From: Bidens hawaiensis
Lineage: Eukaryota; Streptophyta; Magnoliopsida; Asterales; Asteraceae
Assembly: GCA_021521415.1 (NCBI GenBank)
Contig: JAIQDT010006502.1
Span: forward strand, 98,567-162,566
DNA: 64,000 nt
Reading direction: 5' to 3'
The notes below the pieces were generated by a model. It did no database searches and was not told the origin of the DNA. It worked only from the letters and a program-made list of their open reading frames with translations. Positions 20,641-32,464 of the stretch are shown piece after piece. Within the stretch, counting starts at the first letter, position 1. Each line of letters opens with the position of its first letter. The position numbers were made by a program, and so were the translations under genes.

Positions 20641-21438
20641 ATGAATGGGAAGTTTGAGAGTGTTTTTGAGTTGGATTTGGTTTATGTTTTGGTTTTGGTT
20701 TTATATTGGTTTTTTTATTTAAACCGCCCCACCCCCTCCCAACGGCTAATTCCCCTCTTCTCGACGGTCATCTTCCTCGAAAAACACACCATCACGCAAG
20801 TGATGGCCATCACTCAACAGAGCCATCACGCGCGTGATACACCACCAGCGGTGGTGTTGAGTGGTGCCATCACGCGTGATGGATCTTCTTCAAGCGGTGC
20901 CCCGGGTCCCATTAGGCAGCATAGGTTTTATTCCGTTCGATTATTACAAAAGCCAGAACCATAAGCACTATATAATAACAACAATTTTGCTTAATTAACA
21001 ATTTTAGTTGAACCTGACTCAAAGAAAGTTTTCTCATTGTGGTGAATGGTGTTATTGGATGAGTTATGTCTAAATCATAATTTTAATATGCACGGTTGAC
21101 ATACCACCCAAAAAAGGTTTATTCCTAGTCCTAAATCTTCATAGTAAGGAGAAAATCATTAAACATACATTGATTTAAATGCTTCTTGTTTTAAAAAATT
21201 ATATAACATATATTTTAGAAAATCCAAATAAATTATAAAACGTACAGATTGCTTAAAACACATGTGACACTATTAAGTGATAATATTATTATTAATTAAT
21301 TTAAACATCAAGTACACAAATTTGTAACAAGAAATACACGGAAAATACAAGAACAATTTAACAACTTGACCATTTATTGAAATACCCTAAGTGCTAATGT
21401 CTTCTTCTTGTGTCAACTTCGAATAGATGTACATGTAG

Positions 21439-21440
<2 letters not shown>
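20641..21440. other. Region upstream of the transposase, then intergenic
   Basis: The stretch 20,790-20,885 is dense in CCATCACGC/GCGTGATGG words forming short inverted repeats (CCATCACGCGTGATGG at 20,866-20,882). From 20,960 on it is AT-rich and featureless. Confidence 0.5.

Positions 21441-21441
<1 letters not shown>

Positions 21442-21499
<58 letters not shown>
21442..21499. repeat. (AT)n microsatellite, about 29 units
   Basis: Uninterrupted AT dinucleotide run. Confidence 0.95.
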
Positions 21500-21500
<1 letters not shown>

Positions 21501-21593
21501 GTCAACTGAATGAATAGTTTGTGAGTTCACACAAGTTTGATATACGTACATAAAAATCATACAATTCCATGAACAAGTGTAAATGAGCAAGTA

Positions 21594-21692
21594 AAGTCCT
21601 TTCCAGTTGGGATTGTGCATCAACGTACTCAGTTAAGCGTAAGTAAGGTCATTTCTAGTAGGGATTGTGCACCAACGTACTCGGATAATGAG
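21594..21692. repeat. Imperfect tandem duplication, about 53 bp unit
   Basis: The words AGTAAAGTCCTTTCCAGT and GGGATTGTGCATCAACGTAC recur as AGTAAGGTCATTTCTAGT and GGGATTGTGCACCAACGTAC, two copies side by side. Confidence 0.8.
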
Positions 21693-21699
21693 GTCATTT

Positions 21700-23390
21700 T
21701 CCACTCATAGCAAGAAATGTCTTGATTGCAAAGGGGGGGGGGGCGTATGATCATACTAACTTGAAGTAATCCATGCACGTAATCTTTGAGCAAGTAATGT
21801 AAACACACAAGTCCATGTAGTGAATTGTAGTTTGTAAAATAAGAAATAATAAGCGAAATGGGTTTGAATACGATATATAAACTACCCCCAAAATATGTAA
21901 AAGTGTTAAAAGGGGGATGTGAGAAACTCACCTTTGAGATTAAAGCTAAACTTGGAATGACAACCGAAAGCATGTTAAAGAAAATGATCGATCGAACCAC
22001 ACGAACTATAAATAAACAAAATATAATAATTAAAGACTAACTAACGGGATTGTAAAGTTTAAAGAATACTAAATTAAATAAATAAATAATAAGATAAAAA
22101 CAAGGAAAATATCAAAAAGGAAGATGAAATACAAAATTGGTAAGAATCTGTTCTATTTTGTTTAAGGTATTTAAAATATCAAACAATTTTATTATAAATC
22201 AAGACTTTCCAGTCTACTAAATTAGAATGTTTTGAACAAGTTTCATTTAGAAAAGTTTTACAAATTTGTAACCTAAATAGGCCAAATCAGTCATGTAAAT
22301 CAGAGAGTACGAATCTACGCACTGTTTATAAAATATTGATTGCGAATTCATACGAATGAATTAAAATGCGTAAAAATAGTTTTTAGAACCGTATTTCAAT
22401 GAAGTGTATCATAGAATCCGGTATTGCACTTTTTCAGTTCTTTTTCAGTTTGTTATGAACAAGAAATGCATATTTCTTTGACAGCCATATCTAATGTCAA
22501 AACTGAAATATTGCTAGAAGTAAATTTTAACGATTTCAAAAAGAGATTTGATGAAATAAAATTATGTACTATTTTGGATATGATTATATAACATTTATGA
22601 GCGTATATAATCAAAAATCCTTGGTTCCTTTGAATAATAAAAAAATAAAAATTCAAAACAAATAAATAAATATGTAAGAACGTTTCAAGTGTGACCTTCG
22701 TATAATCGATCATCTCCTTGTGTTCTTTGTCTCATCCACCCTATACACCATGGTATATGGATTATGTGGATTCCTAGACATGATTGTTTTATGGTCACGT
22801 GACCATTTGATTAACTAGTATGAATAAGAATTAAAATAAAGAGAAATAAGATGAAGAAGACTTGAATAATTAAAATTTTACCTTTGAAGTGGAAAAATAA
22901 AGAAATAATTCTCTTGAACTTTTCAAAGAGTGATGCAAAGAATGAAATGGGTGGGAGTGAGTTCTTATGTATACTAAAATGAGAAGGTTACTCTTAAGAA
23001 TATTTTAATGAAAAAATTGATTAGGAGAGTGATTTGAGAAATGAGGTTTGACCAAAACTTAAATGGTGTAGGAAGATATATTTCATCTTTTAAAAATAAA
23101 TAACTTTAGGTAAAAATAAATGTTACAAATATAAATATGACATAACTAAATTAAAATAATGTACTTTGGTTATGCATCAATAATGTTACTTATGTGATAT
23201 TTAAATAAAGAAAAAAATCATGAGTGTTATAATTTTTATTTATATATATATATTAGTAATGATTAATATTATTAAATAAATTTAGGAAAGAAAAACTATT
23301 ACGTATGAAATATGTAACATATGGGTATATGTATAATAACCGAATCACATTGAAAGTTTAAATGGGTCGATTTTTTAGGTTTAAAAATTA
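21700..23390. other. Intergenic, AT-rich, nothing recognised
   Basis: Contains a G11 run (21,733-21,743) and long A/T-rich stretches. No ORF in this stretch has family-like sequence. Confidence 0.6.
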
Positions 23391-23439
23391 ACGAATGTTA
23401 CACCCAGGGTGTTTTGACACCGTTTTGGGAAGCAATCGT

Positions 23440-23468
23440 TGTGGTGGTGGTGGTGGGGGGGGGGGGGG
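23440..23468. repeat. (GGT)n followed by G14
   Basis: TGGTGGTGGTGG at 23,442-23,454, then fourteen G (23,455-23,468). A potential G-quadruplex and a likely sequencing trouble spot. Confidence 0.9.
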
Positions 23469-23476
23469 CTTGGTTT

Positions 23477-23900
23477 TAAAAAGCGAGAGGCGAGGAAAAG
23501 CGTCGGGGGCTCAAAACAGAAGCGTGAAGCGCCAAGCGGAAAAGCGAAAGATTTTTGTACACGAGGCGAACATAATTGTAGAATTTTTATATGTATATAT
23601 CATGGGTAAAAAGCATCTCGGCCCATAATGTAGCTATATTTAAGCATTATATATGATTTAATATATAAACAACCTACACATACAACCTAGAAAAATATAT
23701 TGTACAACATTTAGAAGCTTAAAAACCACCTCTGATCGAAAGACGAGCGCCTCAGCTTCGCTTTAGGTCACTTGTTGCCTAAAAATCTCGCCTCAGGCTT
23801 GCTATTTAAACATTGCTCGCCTTGACTAGCCTAAAGCGAAGAGGCTCTCGCCTTAGGTCGCCTCTCACATCGGCTCGCCTCAGGTGCACTTTTCTAAACC
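23477..23900. repeat. GCG/CGC-rich interspersed repeat with inverted arms, unclassified
   Basis: The stretch 23,479-23,572 reads AAAGCGAGAGGCGAGG...GAAGCGCCAAGCGG, and 23,740-23,900 is rich in the complementary words (GCCTCAGCTTCGCTTTAGG, CTCGCCTCAGGCTTGC, TCGCCTTAGG). It stands out from its AT-rich surroundings. Repeats of this composition are frequent in plant intergenic DNA; I cannot name the family. Confidence 0.55.
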
Positions 23901-25093
23901 AAAGGTGGGGGTGACTTGGCCAATCAGGTTTTTTGTCTTCACATTTATATCTTTATTTATGTTAAAAAAAAAGTAATAATTGTTTAATGATTGAAAGGAT
24001 GTTATGGGACGTTTTACCACTACACCTCTTTTTACAAAATGTCTCATTACTAATTGGGTCGCTATGTATCACAAAACGACTAAGACATGGTTTTACTATT
24101 ACACATGATCTATGAAGTTTTATTAATCACATATATGTTTTTAGCCTACTAAATAAGAAACGCTATCAATAAGACAAATATCATAACATTTTTTTTAAGT
24201 ATACTTGTATTTATCATAACATTATTTTAAGTATACTTGTATTTTTAGTATTAAAGATAATGACTTTTGAAACTTTGTATAAAGAGATTTAGATTTGCCA
24301 ATCGCTTTCTTGCATTTCTCTCTCAAACGTTATATATTAATTTGACTTATCATGTCGTTATTTCCAAGGATTTTTGGATCACACTTTGGAATGATAATAT
24401 TGTTTGTATTGTTTTTCTAGCAAATTAAGATTGTCATAAAAAGAAACCACCGAGTACTACTAACGTACGATTAATGCAATTATCAAATATCATATTAGTT
24501 GCCAAAAATGATTGGTATACACATTACACGTCAATGACTTTTCTTACTGATTTACAAACTTTTTGTAACGAACAACGAATAAAGTCCGGTCACCTAGGGT
24601 AACACAATGGCAAAAGATGACACCATGCACCTGTGATCGAAGATAGCAGGGGTAGTCCAAGCCCACCAATCTTTTGTACTTAGGAAACTGCCGCTCGAAT
24701 GCCCACTACGATAAAACCCGGTTGGGATCGAATTCGAACTACACATTTCCTTCTAACTTAAATATTCACCTCCTCTCCCGTAACAGTTTAAACTAAAGCT
24801 CATTGGATACTGATTTACCAACTACTTGCACAAGTTTAATAGGATTTTTACCCAAACATTCGTGAAGCATATTTAAATTTAAAAGACCATTTTTCCATCA
24901 AAAATATTCTATATTAGTTCACCAGTTTCATTTACTAACATGCATGTTTAGTCAAGATTGTTAAATTTTCATCAATTTAATTCTCTCTACGGTTTCTTTG
25001 TTCTTGTATTTTTTTTACCTCATGTTTTGGGCTTAACGTAGTTTTTGTGGGCTAAGTTACTTAATCATCAGCCCAACTCTCATTCTCCTTTGC
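23901..25093. other. Intergenic; weak SINE-like patch at 24,575-24,745
   Basis: Mostly AT-rich. The stretch 24,575-24,745 contains GGTCACCTAGGGTAACACAATGGC and, 140 bp on, GGTTGGGATCGAATTCGAAC, loosely like the A and B boxes of a tRNA-derived SINE. The spacing is too wide for a standard internal promoter, so this is only a hint. Confidence 0.3.
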
Positions 25094-25101
25094 ATTCTCA
25101 G

Positions 25102-25277
25102 CTATCGTCCAAACCGCTCGCTGCTCGCTTAGAAAATGCTCGCTTGTTTTTTTGCTCGATTGTAAACGAGCCGCTCTGCTCGGTTCAGTTTGTAAACGAG
25201 CCAAGCAACAAGCAACCGTCTGCTCGATTCAGTTCGGCTCGAATATTTTTAATTTATTTTATATATAATTATATATG

Positions 25278-25321
<44 letters not shown>

Positions 25322-25752
25322 ACACACATAAAATATAAGTATACAATTGTTTAAACCCTTTTAATTTTTTCCTATTCTTTCAATTTTATTGTTTTATTAG
25401 TTTGATTTAAGTTTTCAGAATACTAAAAGTTTGTTTAAGTTTAATTGTTCATTATATCTCATTTCAAACTTTTTTCTCATAAAAATTTACAATCTATTTA
25501 CACGTTTGTCTTAAAAGTACTAATTTGTTTACAAATTATATTATTTACAACCTTCAAATTTGTTTCTTATTGAAATTTTTAAAGTGAAAAAGAAATAAAT
25601 AATGCTAGAAATCGCTCGATGTTCGATTGAAAAAATGTTCAGTTCGATTTTGGCTCGTTTCGTTTTCCGCTCGGTTCGAATTTCATCCATTCGAAACGAG
25701 CCAAGCAACGAGCAAACATTCGCTTGGTTCGGCTCGACTGGTGAACAACCCT
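25102..25752. mobile_element. Non-autonomous hAT-type element (651 bp) with 8-bp target duplication ATTCTCAG
   Basis: ATTCTCAG at 25,094-25,101 is repeated exactly at 25,753-25,760. The interior is rich in GCTCGCTCGATTC/GGCTCG words at both ends with an AT-rich centre including (AT)n 25,283-25,317. The ends, CTATCGTCCA on the left and the reverse complement AGGGTTGTTCA on the right, are weakly inverted (degenerate TIR). An 8-bp duplication is the hAT signature. No transposase. Confidence 0.7.
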
Positions 25753-25881
25753 ATTCTCAGCCCAAGCCCCCACATGTTGCCATCAGACGTGTTTCCCCTT
25801 CCGTTCCTGTGATTTAATTTAGTCATGATTGGTCTATTAAAAATAAAGATTTTAGCTTTGGCTATAAGGTTGTGTGTAATA

Positions 25882-26209
25882 TATATGTGTACAAAAAATC
25901 ATATTCGGAACTGGTTAACCGGAAATCGAACCGGTCTAGTTCACATCCAAAACCGATTCCAGTCAAACCGGTTTCCAAACCTAACCGAACTGCCGGTTCG
26001 TATAGTGGTTCGGCCTTTTCCCAATAAAACCGATTTTAAAACCATTTTTTTCCTAAAACCGGTTCTAAACTGAACAGAACTGGTTTGGATAATATCGACT
26101 TGTCCTATGAAATAGGTTTCTAAACCGAATGGGTTTGGGTCAAACCAGTTTTTACCATGAAAAACCCAAACCAGTTCGGTTTGAGAAAAACCGGTTTTAT
26201 ACACCTCTA
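25882..26209. mobile_element. Second non-autonomous hAT-type element (328 bp), AACCGG-rich
   Basis: TIR TATATGTGTACAAAA on the left against TAGAGGTGTATAAAA (reverse complement) on the right. The flanks are GTGTAATA (25,874-25,881) and GTGTAGAC (26,210-26,217), an 8-bp duplication that now matches at five positions. The interior is a dense run of AACCGG/CCGGTT and AACCGAACTGG words. The TAGAGGTGTRCAA terminus is a common plant hAT-MITE end. Confidence 0.6.
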
Positions 26210-26217
26210 GTGTAGAC

Positions 26218-28382
26218 TGTGTAGTGGGTGGTTAAGCCCAACTGGATATTCTTCATCTTAGCAAGCCTAACTGGATATTGAGCCCAACCAAAAGTTCACG
26301 AGGGTTGAAAGGATTCCTAATCAATTACTTAATTATTTGCTTGCAAGTCAAGTAATTCATCAAGTTTATTTAATATTTAGTTTTCTAATTGTTTATCTTT
26401 TCCTTTGTTCATGTATTCATTTTTATATAAATTGTAATCTTTACATTAAATATTAATCAGAAAATTGTTCCAACTTATTCTGCCGACCTTCACCATTCTG
26501 ATCCCATGATTTTCATAGTTGAAAATCTTGATAAACTTCTCACCCAAAGTACCACCATCATCTCATAGTAGGTCGGCGCTCCAAGCCAACTCGCAATTTC
26601 AAGCCCTTAATGCAACAACTAGAACTCTCCACTGAACTGTTAAATCGTCTCACTAGTCACCACCATTGGGCGCCAAACCCACTACGCAACTACCATGCTG
26701 TGGCGCAAAGGACAAAATCGTCAAAGGTTTCATGGGCCAGAAGAAAAAAAGAGGTGACAGTTGGGGGAGGGGGACTTTAACAAATTCTTAAGTTGAAATC
26801 GCTATGCCCTGTGTGATTATGATGTGACACTTTAACTTGCTCTTTAAGTTAAATTCACTACCCGTTGTCTAAATTGAAACCACTCTACATGCTTGAAGAA
26901 ATTCACAATCAATTTAGCTCTTATAATATTTACTTTGTATTGTATTCAATCTCTCTTTCTAGCACATCAAACTTTATTCTGGATTAACAAATCTGAACCA
27001 AGGTAACATATCAAGACCATACAAACTGAACCTAGGTAACTGTTGGGTTTCGTAGGCCTTTTGGTGTAGGTCCGGTTAATTATATGAAGTCAAAAGAGGA
27101 GACGGATGCAGGCGGATAGGTCCAAGCCTAGCCTAGTTTAGATTTCTTGTCAACAATTTACAAACCATAGTTCAGTCTCTATTTAAACAAGGCTATGTAC
27201 TTGTAATTATTTGTCACTAAATAAAGAATATCTAGTTGCCACATGTGAATGTAGGTCGGTTAACAGTTTAGACCAAACCATGTTGCATCCTTGTGTTCGT
27301 TTACTGTTTTTGTGTTTGTGTTTGATTTCGTATGTGTGCTTAATCCTAATACGTATGTTTTCCGTAGTTTCACTTAAAAGATGAAAGGAAAAAACATATT
27401 TGTCAAATTATAGTTATCATCTAATAAAAATGTACTCAATTGTATTTTGGTTCACCGAGTAGATTTCAAACAATTCGAAATGGATTTTGTGAATTTTATT
27501 CGAATTTGCATTATTATATTTGTTCCTTTTGTTTTGATAACTTTAATTAAACTATCGAAATTTTCTTTTTTATTACCTTTTGTTTTAATATGATGGGGGG
27601 CTATTATGTATTTTATTTATCTCTTAATTTCCTTGTTGATAGGAATTCTTGTTACGTTTATTCTTGTATTTAAGGACATCGAATGTAACCATTATTAATT
27701 AAATAATAAGAAATCGTCTCCTCCGATAAAGCATGTTAATTTCACCCTTCACATATAAACAACTATATATTCTGCAAACTGCAAATCTAACAATTATTAT
27801 CATTACGTATGATGGCATGGAATATTATTATTGTTCATCCAAAATCCACTAAACATTCTTTTTTGAGGAGGTGCACAGACATAGAACCTTCGTTGGATAG
27901 CAAATTAAGGTGGCGGTGGGACGGTTACGGTGGTGGTGTTGGAGTGTGACGTGAATCTCAAGGAGAAGGATGATACGATATATTATATTAATTACGTTTA
28001 ATATGTTAATTAACTATATCTATTATTTAGTTTCCTTATCATATTATAATTAGGTTTCTTTATTGTTTATTTTTTCCTATTTTATATGTTTTCTTTTCCT
28101 ATAAATTGTAATCGATTTAAGAAGAAAAATAATAAGAAAATTTGCCTCAAGTTTGGTTTCTCTTCTTCACTCTTGTTCTTGGAGCCTAACCCACTCTACG
28201 GGTATATTGGGAGATTGACCATCTCGAATCGGTCTCTATCAAAGGACCTTTCCCCATCCTCTTCATCCTTCTCCTTACGTTTTCGTCATGCTCCAATATC
28301 ACCCTCATAACTGTACTAACGTCACCATCCTGCGCGTATTAGGATTCAGACTCCATCAACGTTTCACAATCATACACACCGG
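26218..28382. other. Intergenic with faint LTR-like relics
   Basis: Three stretches look like old LTR pieces: 26,390-26,470 (TATATAAATTGTAATC then a polyA-like area), 27,042-27,340 (TGTTGGGTTTCG start, ...CTATTTAAACAAGGC..., AATAAAG) and 28,050-28,250 (CCTATAAATTGTAATCG, AAGAAAAATAATAAGAAAA). No pair of LTRs, target duplication or coding domain could be fixed, so I do not call elements. The rest is featureless. Confidence 0.4.
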
Positions 28383-28398
28383 TAATTCCTATCATTCT

Positions 28399-30170
28399 AT
28401 ATATATCAATCAATCAATCAATCATGCCCAGTAAAATCCCACCGACAGCAAAGCTATAAGTAGGGTCTGGGGAGGGTGGGATGTAGGCACACCGTACCTC
28501 TATCCAAAGGAATAAAGAGGTGGCTTCTAGAGAGACCCTCGGCTCTAAGTACATGTGTATGAAGCAAAATAAAGGAAATCAAAGTTTAACAGTTATATAA
28601 AAACTACTACTAATTATAATAATATTAATAATAAGATCACAGTTTAACAACTATATAAAAGCTAATAATAATTATAGTAATAATAATAATATATGTAAGG
28701 GAAATACCATTATGGTATGTGACCTAAATAAGTTAAGTCTAAGCCCTAAGGTAATCAATTCTCTCTAAAAATCCTTAACTTTAATTCTACTTCTCCACGA
28801 ATTCCTATCCTCAACCATGTCCTCGGAGAGGTTTAGGTCTATCAAATCATGCCTAATCCTCTCATCCCAAGTCAATTTCGGTCGTCCTCTACCCCTCCTC
28901 CCCTCTATAGTAATGTTTTCTACGGATCTAACAGGATTCGTCGTCTGTCTTCTCTTTACATGTCCAAACCATCTCAATCTCCACTCTCTTATCTTGTCTG
29001 CTATGTTCGCCACCCCTAATCTCTCGCGAAACACAACGTTTCTTATTCGGTCTAGCCTTGTGTGCCCACACATCCAACGTAGCATTCTCATTTCTGCTAC
29101 CTCCATCTTCCGCACTTGCCTTCTTGATGGCCCAACAATCTGTTCCATATAGCATTGCAGGTCTAACTGCCACCCTATAGAATTTTCCCTTTAGTTTAGT
29201 CGGGAAACTCTTGTCGCACAATATACCTATGGCTGCTTTCCATCTACACCATCCTACCTGAACTCGGTGGGTCACATCACTGTCTAATTCCCCATCGCTC
29301 TGTACAAATGATCCTAAATACTTGAACTTCGTTACCTGCGGGACCACCTGCCCTTCAGTTGAGATCTGTGCGTCTTCATTGTCGTTTATCCCACCAAAAT
29401 CACAGTGGAGGTACTCCGTCTTAGATCGGCTAATCTTTAAACCTTTTGTCTCTAAGGTTGTTCGCCACTCCTCAAGCCTCATGTTTAGATCTTGTTTTTT
29501 CTCAGCAAGTAACACAATATCGTCTGCGAACATCATGCACCACGGGAGAGTCCCCTGAATCGACTTTGACAACTCATCCAAGACTACTGCAAAAAGAAAC
29601 GGGCTCAACGCTAACCCATGGTGAAGACCTACCTCTACAGGAAAGAAATCAGTATCCCCCACTGGCGCACGGACACTTGTTTCACTCCTGGTATACATAT
29701 CCATAATTATCTCTATGTATTTCCTGGGCACTCTTCTACCCTCCAAGCACTCCCAGAGCACCTGTCGTGGCACACTGTCGTAGGCCTTTTCTAGGTCAAT
29801 AAACACCATATGTAGATCACGCTTCTTCTCCCTATACTTTTCCATTAATCTTCTTATAAGGTGTATTGCCTCTGTGGTGGAACGCCCCGGCATGAAGCCA
29901 AATTGGTTGACCGTAACCTGAGTTTCTCGTCTAAGTCTACCCTCAATCACTCTTTCCCATAGCTTCATAGTATGACTTAGTAGTTTGATTCCTCGGTAGT
30001 TACCACAACATTGGGCGTCTCCTTTGTTCTTATAGATAGGAACTACAATGCTGCTCCTCCACTGGTCTGGCATCTTACCTGATTTGAGAATACTATTGAA
30101 CAGAGTAGTTAACCACATGACTCCTTCCTCCCCCAGACACTTCCACACCTCGACAGAGTAGTTAACCACA
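28399..30170 (-). mobile_element. 5'-truncated RTE-clade LINE with 16-bp target duplication
   Basis: TAATTCCTATCATTCT occurs at 28,383-28,398 and exactly again at 30,171-30,186. Between them, read on -, lies a truncated RT, its C-terminal region, a 3' untranslated part containing the GGGGAGGGTGGGATGTA motif, and a terminal (ATTG)n tail (complement of TCAATCAATCAATCAAT at 28,405-28,422). A short microsatellite instead of poly(A) at the 3' end is characteristic of RTE-type LINEs. Confidence 0.88.
28765..30170 (-). pseudogene. Reverse transcriptase of RTE-clade LINE (endonuclease missing)
   Basis: The RT starts abruptly at [19 protein letters not shown], then [68 protein letters not shown] (first catalytic Asp), [14 protein letters not shown] and [11 protein letters not shown] (catalytic FADD). 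The C-terminal part follows after a frameshift near 29,130-29,150: [42 protein letters not shown] and RNSWRSRIKVKDF then stop. The N-terminal endonuclease is absent through 5' truncation, so this copy cannot move. Clade assignment rests on these landmark strings. Confidence 0.88.
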
Positions 30171-30186
30171 TAATTCCTATCATTCT

Positions 30187-32405
30187 GCAAACATTAATTT
30201 GCGTCAGTGCAACGGCTCGATAAAGCTAGCATCTGAGCGCATCCGACGACGTGGGTTAGAGATTACTTCCTAAAATTGTATATACTTCGATTTTTTTAAC
30301 GCATATAAACTTTATACACTTTATTAATTGGTTTTTTAGAAGATTATACATTAAAACCGACTAGTTTTTATTTTCTTTAATTCGAATGAATATTGTTATA
30401 TTATAATAATATAAATACGTATTCATTGATGAATAATGATTGAAGTATTCCTTTGAAATTGCGGCATTAGTTATCGAGATAGCGATGAGTTAGGGAGCAT
30501 TATTATTGATGCACACAGTTTTTAGTAGAATAAATAAATAGAATTATATACCACGTACAATTATAATTAGTGGTTTAGTTTTCCAATCGAACTTGTATGA
30601 TGATCTGAAATTCGAACTGAACATTACATAGTCAAAATTCGAATTAAAAACTATCTCAAACTGATTTGATTTGAATAACCCAGTTTCGCATAGTATAGGC
30701 TTTTGGGTTTTGTATAATTTTTTCTTTATGTATATATAACAAGATATACAATATACCATTGTTTTTAAGTACTTTACAACATGTAAGGCATGATGTACAA
30801 CATGAATTAGAGGCAAAAATGTTGTTGTCTTGCAATTTTTCAAAATAATTACAAGTTTCATCCTCTAAAATTACAACATTGGTCCTTAGTATTTTACCTA
30901 TATATTATTTTATTTTCACTTTTTAACCCAACTACCCCCACGATTTTTAAACGATCTTAACTTTTTCGTACGTTAATATTTTTTAAAATAAATGGTATCA
31001 TAAAAATGAGCATTTTATTATCTTTAATTTGAGTATCATATTGCTAAAGTTTTCGAAGTAAAAAAATTTATGCAAAAGTGTTTACGGTTTGCTTTTGATG
31101 GTTTTTTTAAATTAAACGATGAGCCAACTTTACACGTTTTTTTGTCGTCGAAAACCGAAACTAAACTGTTTCTAATTAAAACCCAACTAAACCGAACCAT
31201 TACCAACGATTAGGTTTCGATATAGTTTGTACTTTGATAAAAAAAAATTGAGTTTAAAATTTGAAATAAGAATTATTAATCTACATATACATTCACTTCA
31301 AACTATACATCAACTAATATGTTATTAAGAGAATCATACCATGAACAAAGATAACTTTTGTCACGTAAATAATAAACCTTATTAGAATAAATAGAATGCG
31401 ATATCATAACAAGAACAAAGATTGTAAAAAACCATACTGGAAATTTGGTTAAATTAAAGTTGTAATAGACGAGTTTGCTCGTATTAAATAAAACTTTGGT
31501 TAACTATATTTTAACTATGTTTAATATATATTATATCTCATACTAAATAAGTAAATAATTAGCATTTCAATATGTATGGCAGCTCCGGTTTCAACCGTGA
31601 AACCAAACTGGTGAATGGTCTCACAGTTTCAAACAAAATAATAAACACCCAAAAATTTGTTAAATGATTATCAAAGTATGTGTTTCCAGTTTCTCGCTAC
31701 ATCGCGCGAACACTCTTCTAGTAACAAGGTATGGAAAAATTAACTTACAAATTAAATTAACAAGATATTGTACATATATATAATTCATAACTTTGGTGCC
31801 ACTATGCCCCGATTGCGCCAAGTGGCGGCACCAAAGTGGTCCACATTATTTTGTTTTATGTTTTTTTTTTTGCAAATTTGATAATTAAACTGTTAATCGA
31901 TTAACTCACCAATGAAATGCTCGAGATGGTCAACTTTAGGTTTTTACCGACGCCCGGGTTTTACTGGCCTTTTTGTTTACTTACGGTATCGTAACGAACG
32001 TAATCAAAATCGACCGAATTCGCATCGACTCACCGTCGCAAACCCCAGGAACACTTAGGTTTTACCAATGCCCGAGTTTTACAGACTCATTGTTGCAACG
32101 CCCGATAATGACAACACTTGGGTTTTATCAACCAAACAGATGTCATTTTTTATATTTTAATATCTTATATGTTCATCAACCGAACCCACAGTAATGCACA
32201 ACTGCAACATGACATAAACATATTCGACCTACCCGTCCCGTTATCTGACCTCTCTAATTACAATATATAATTACTCTATGATGTAACTACAATATTACCC
32301 TACTTGTATATATAATTATTTTTCTTCATTTCCATATTATCACGTTAATTTCATTAGTATATGATCCATACCCTAATAAAATATTAGTTTTAGGATGTTT
32401 TATTA
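30187..32405. other. Intergenic, AT-rich
   Basis: No coding signal. A short hairpin, TTTGGTGCC...GGCACCAAA, at about 31,793-31,836. Loose repeats of GGTTTTACCRAYGCCCG at 31,938-32,130. The rest is featureless. Confidence 0.6.
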
Positions 32406-32415
32406 TTATTTTCTT

Positions 32416-32464
32416 GAGTAAATTGTGGTTTTCGTCCATGTGATTTGTCCAAATCTACGGTTAT
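32416..32464. mobile_element. Mutator-like MITE, left piece (split by chromovirus 1)
   Basis: The left TIR GTGGTTTTCGTCCATGTGAT pairs with the right TIR at 41,760-41,818. It is preceded by the 10-bp word TTATTTTCTT (32,406-32,415), which recurs at 41,819-41,828. The two pieces joined across the retrotransposon make a coherent element of about 450 bp. Confidence 0.7.

Noticed and set aside
19105..20745. Exact ends of the Harbinger element
   Set aside because: The TTA plus G-rich left end and the C-rich right end match only loosely and the second TTA/TAA is not in the right place.
24575..24745. tRNA-derived SINE
   Set aside because: Only loose A/B box similarity with a spacing of about 140 bp; no tail or target duplication found.
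27042..27340. Solo LTR of a copia element
   Set aside because: It has a TGTTGGG start, TATA-like and AATAAA words, but I could not find a CA end with a 5-bp duplication.
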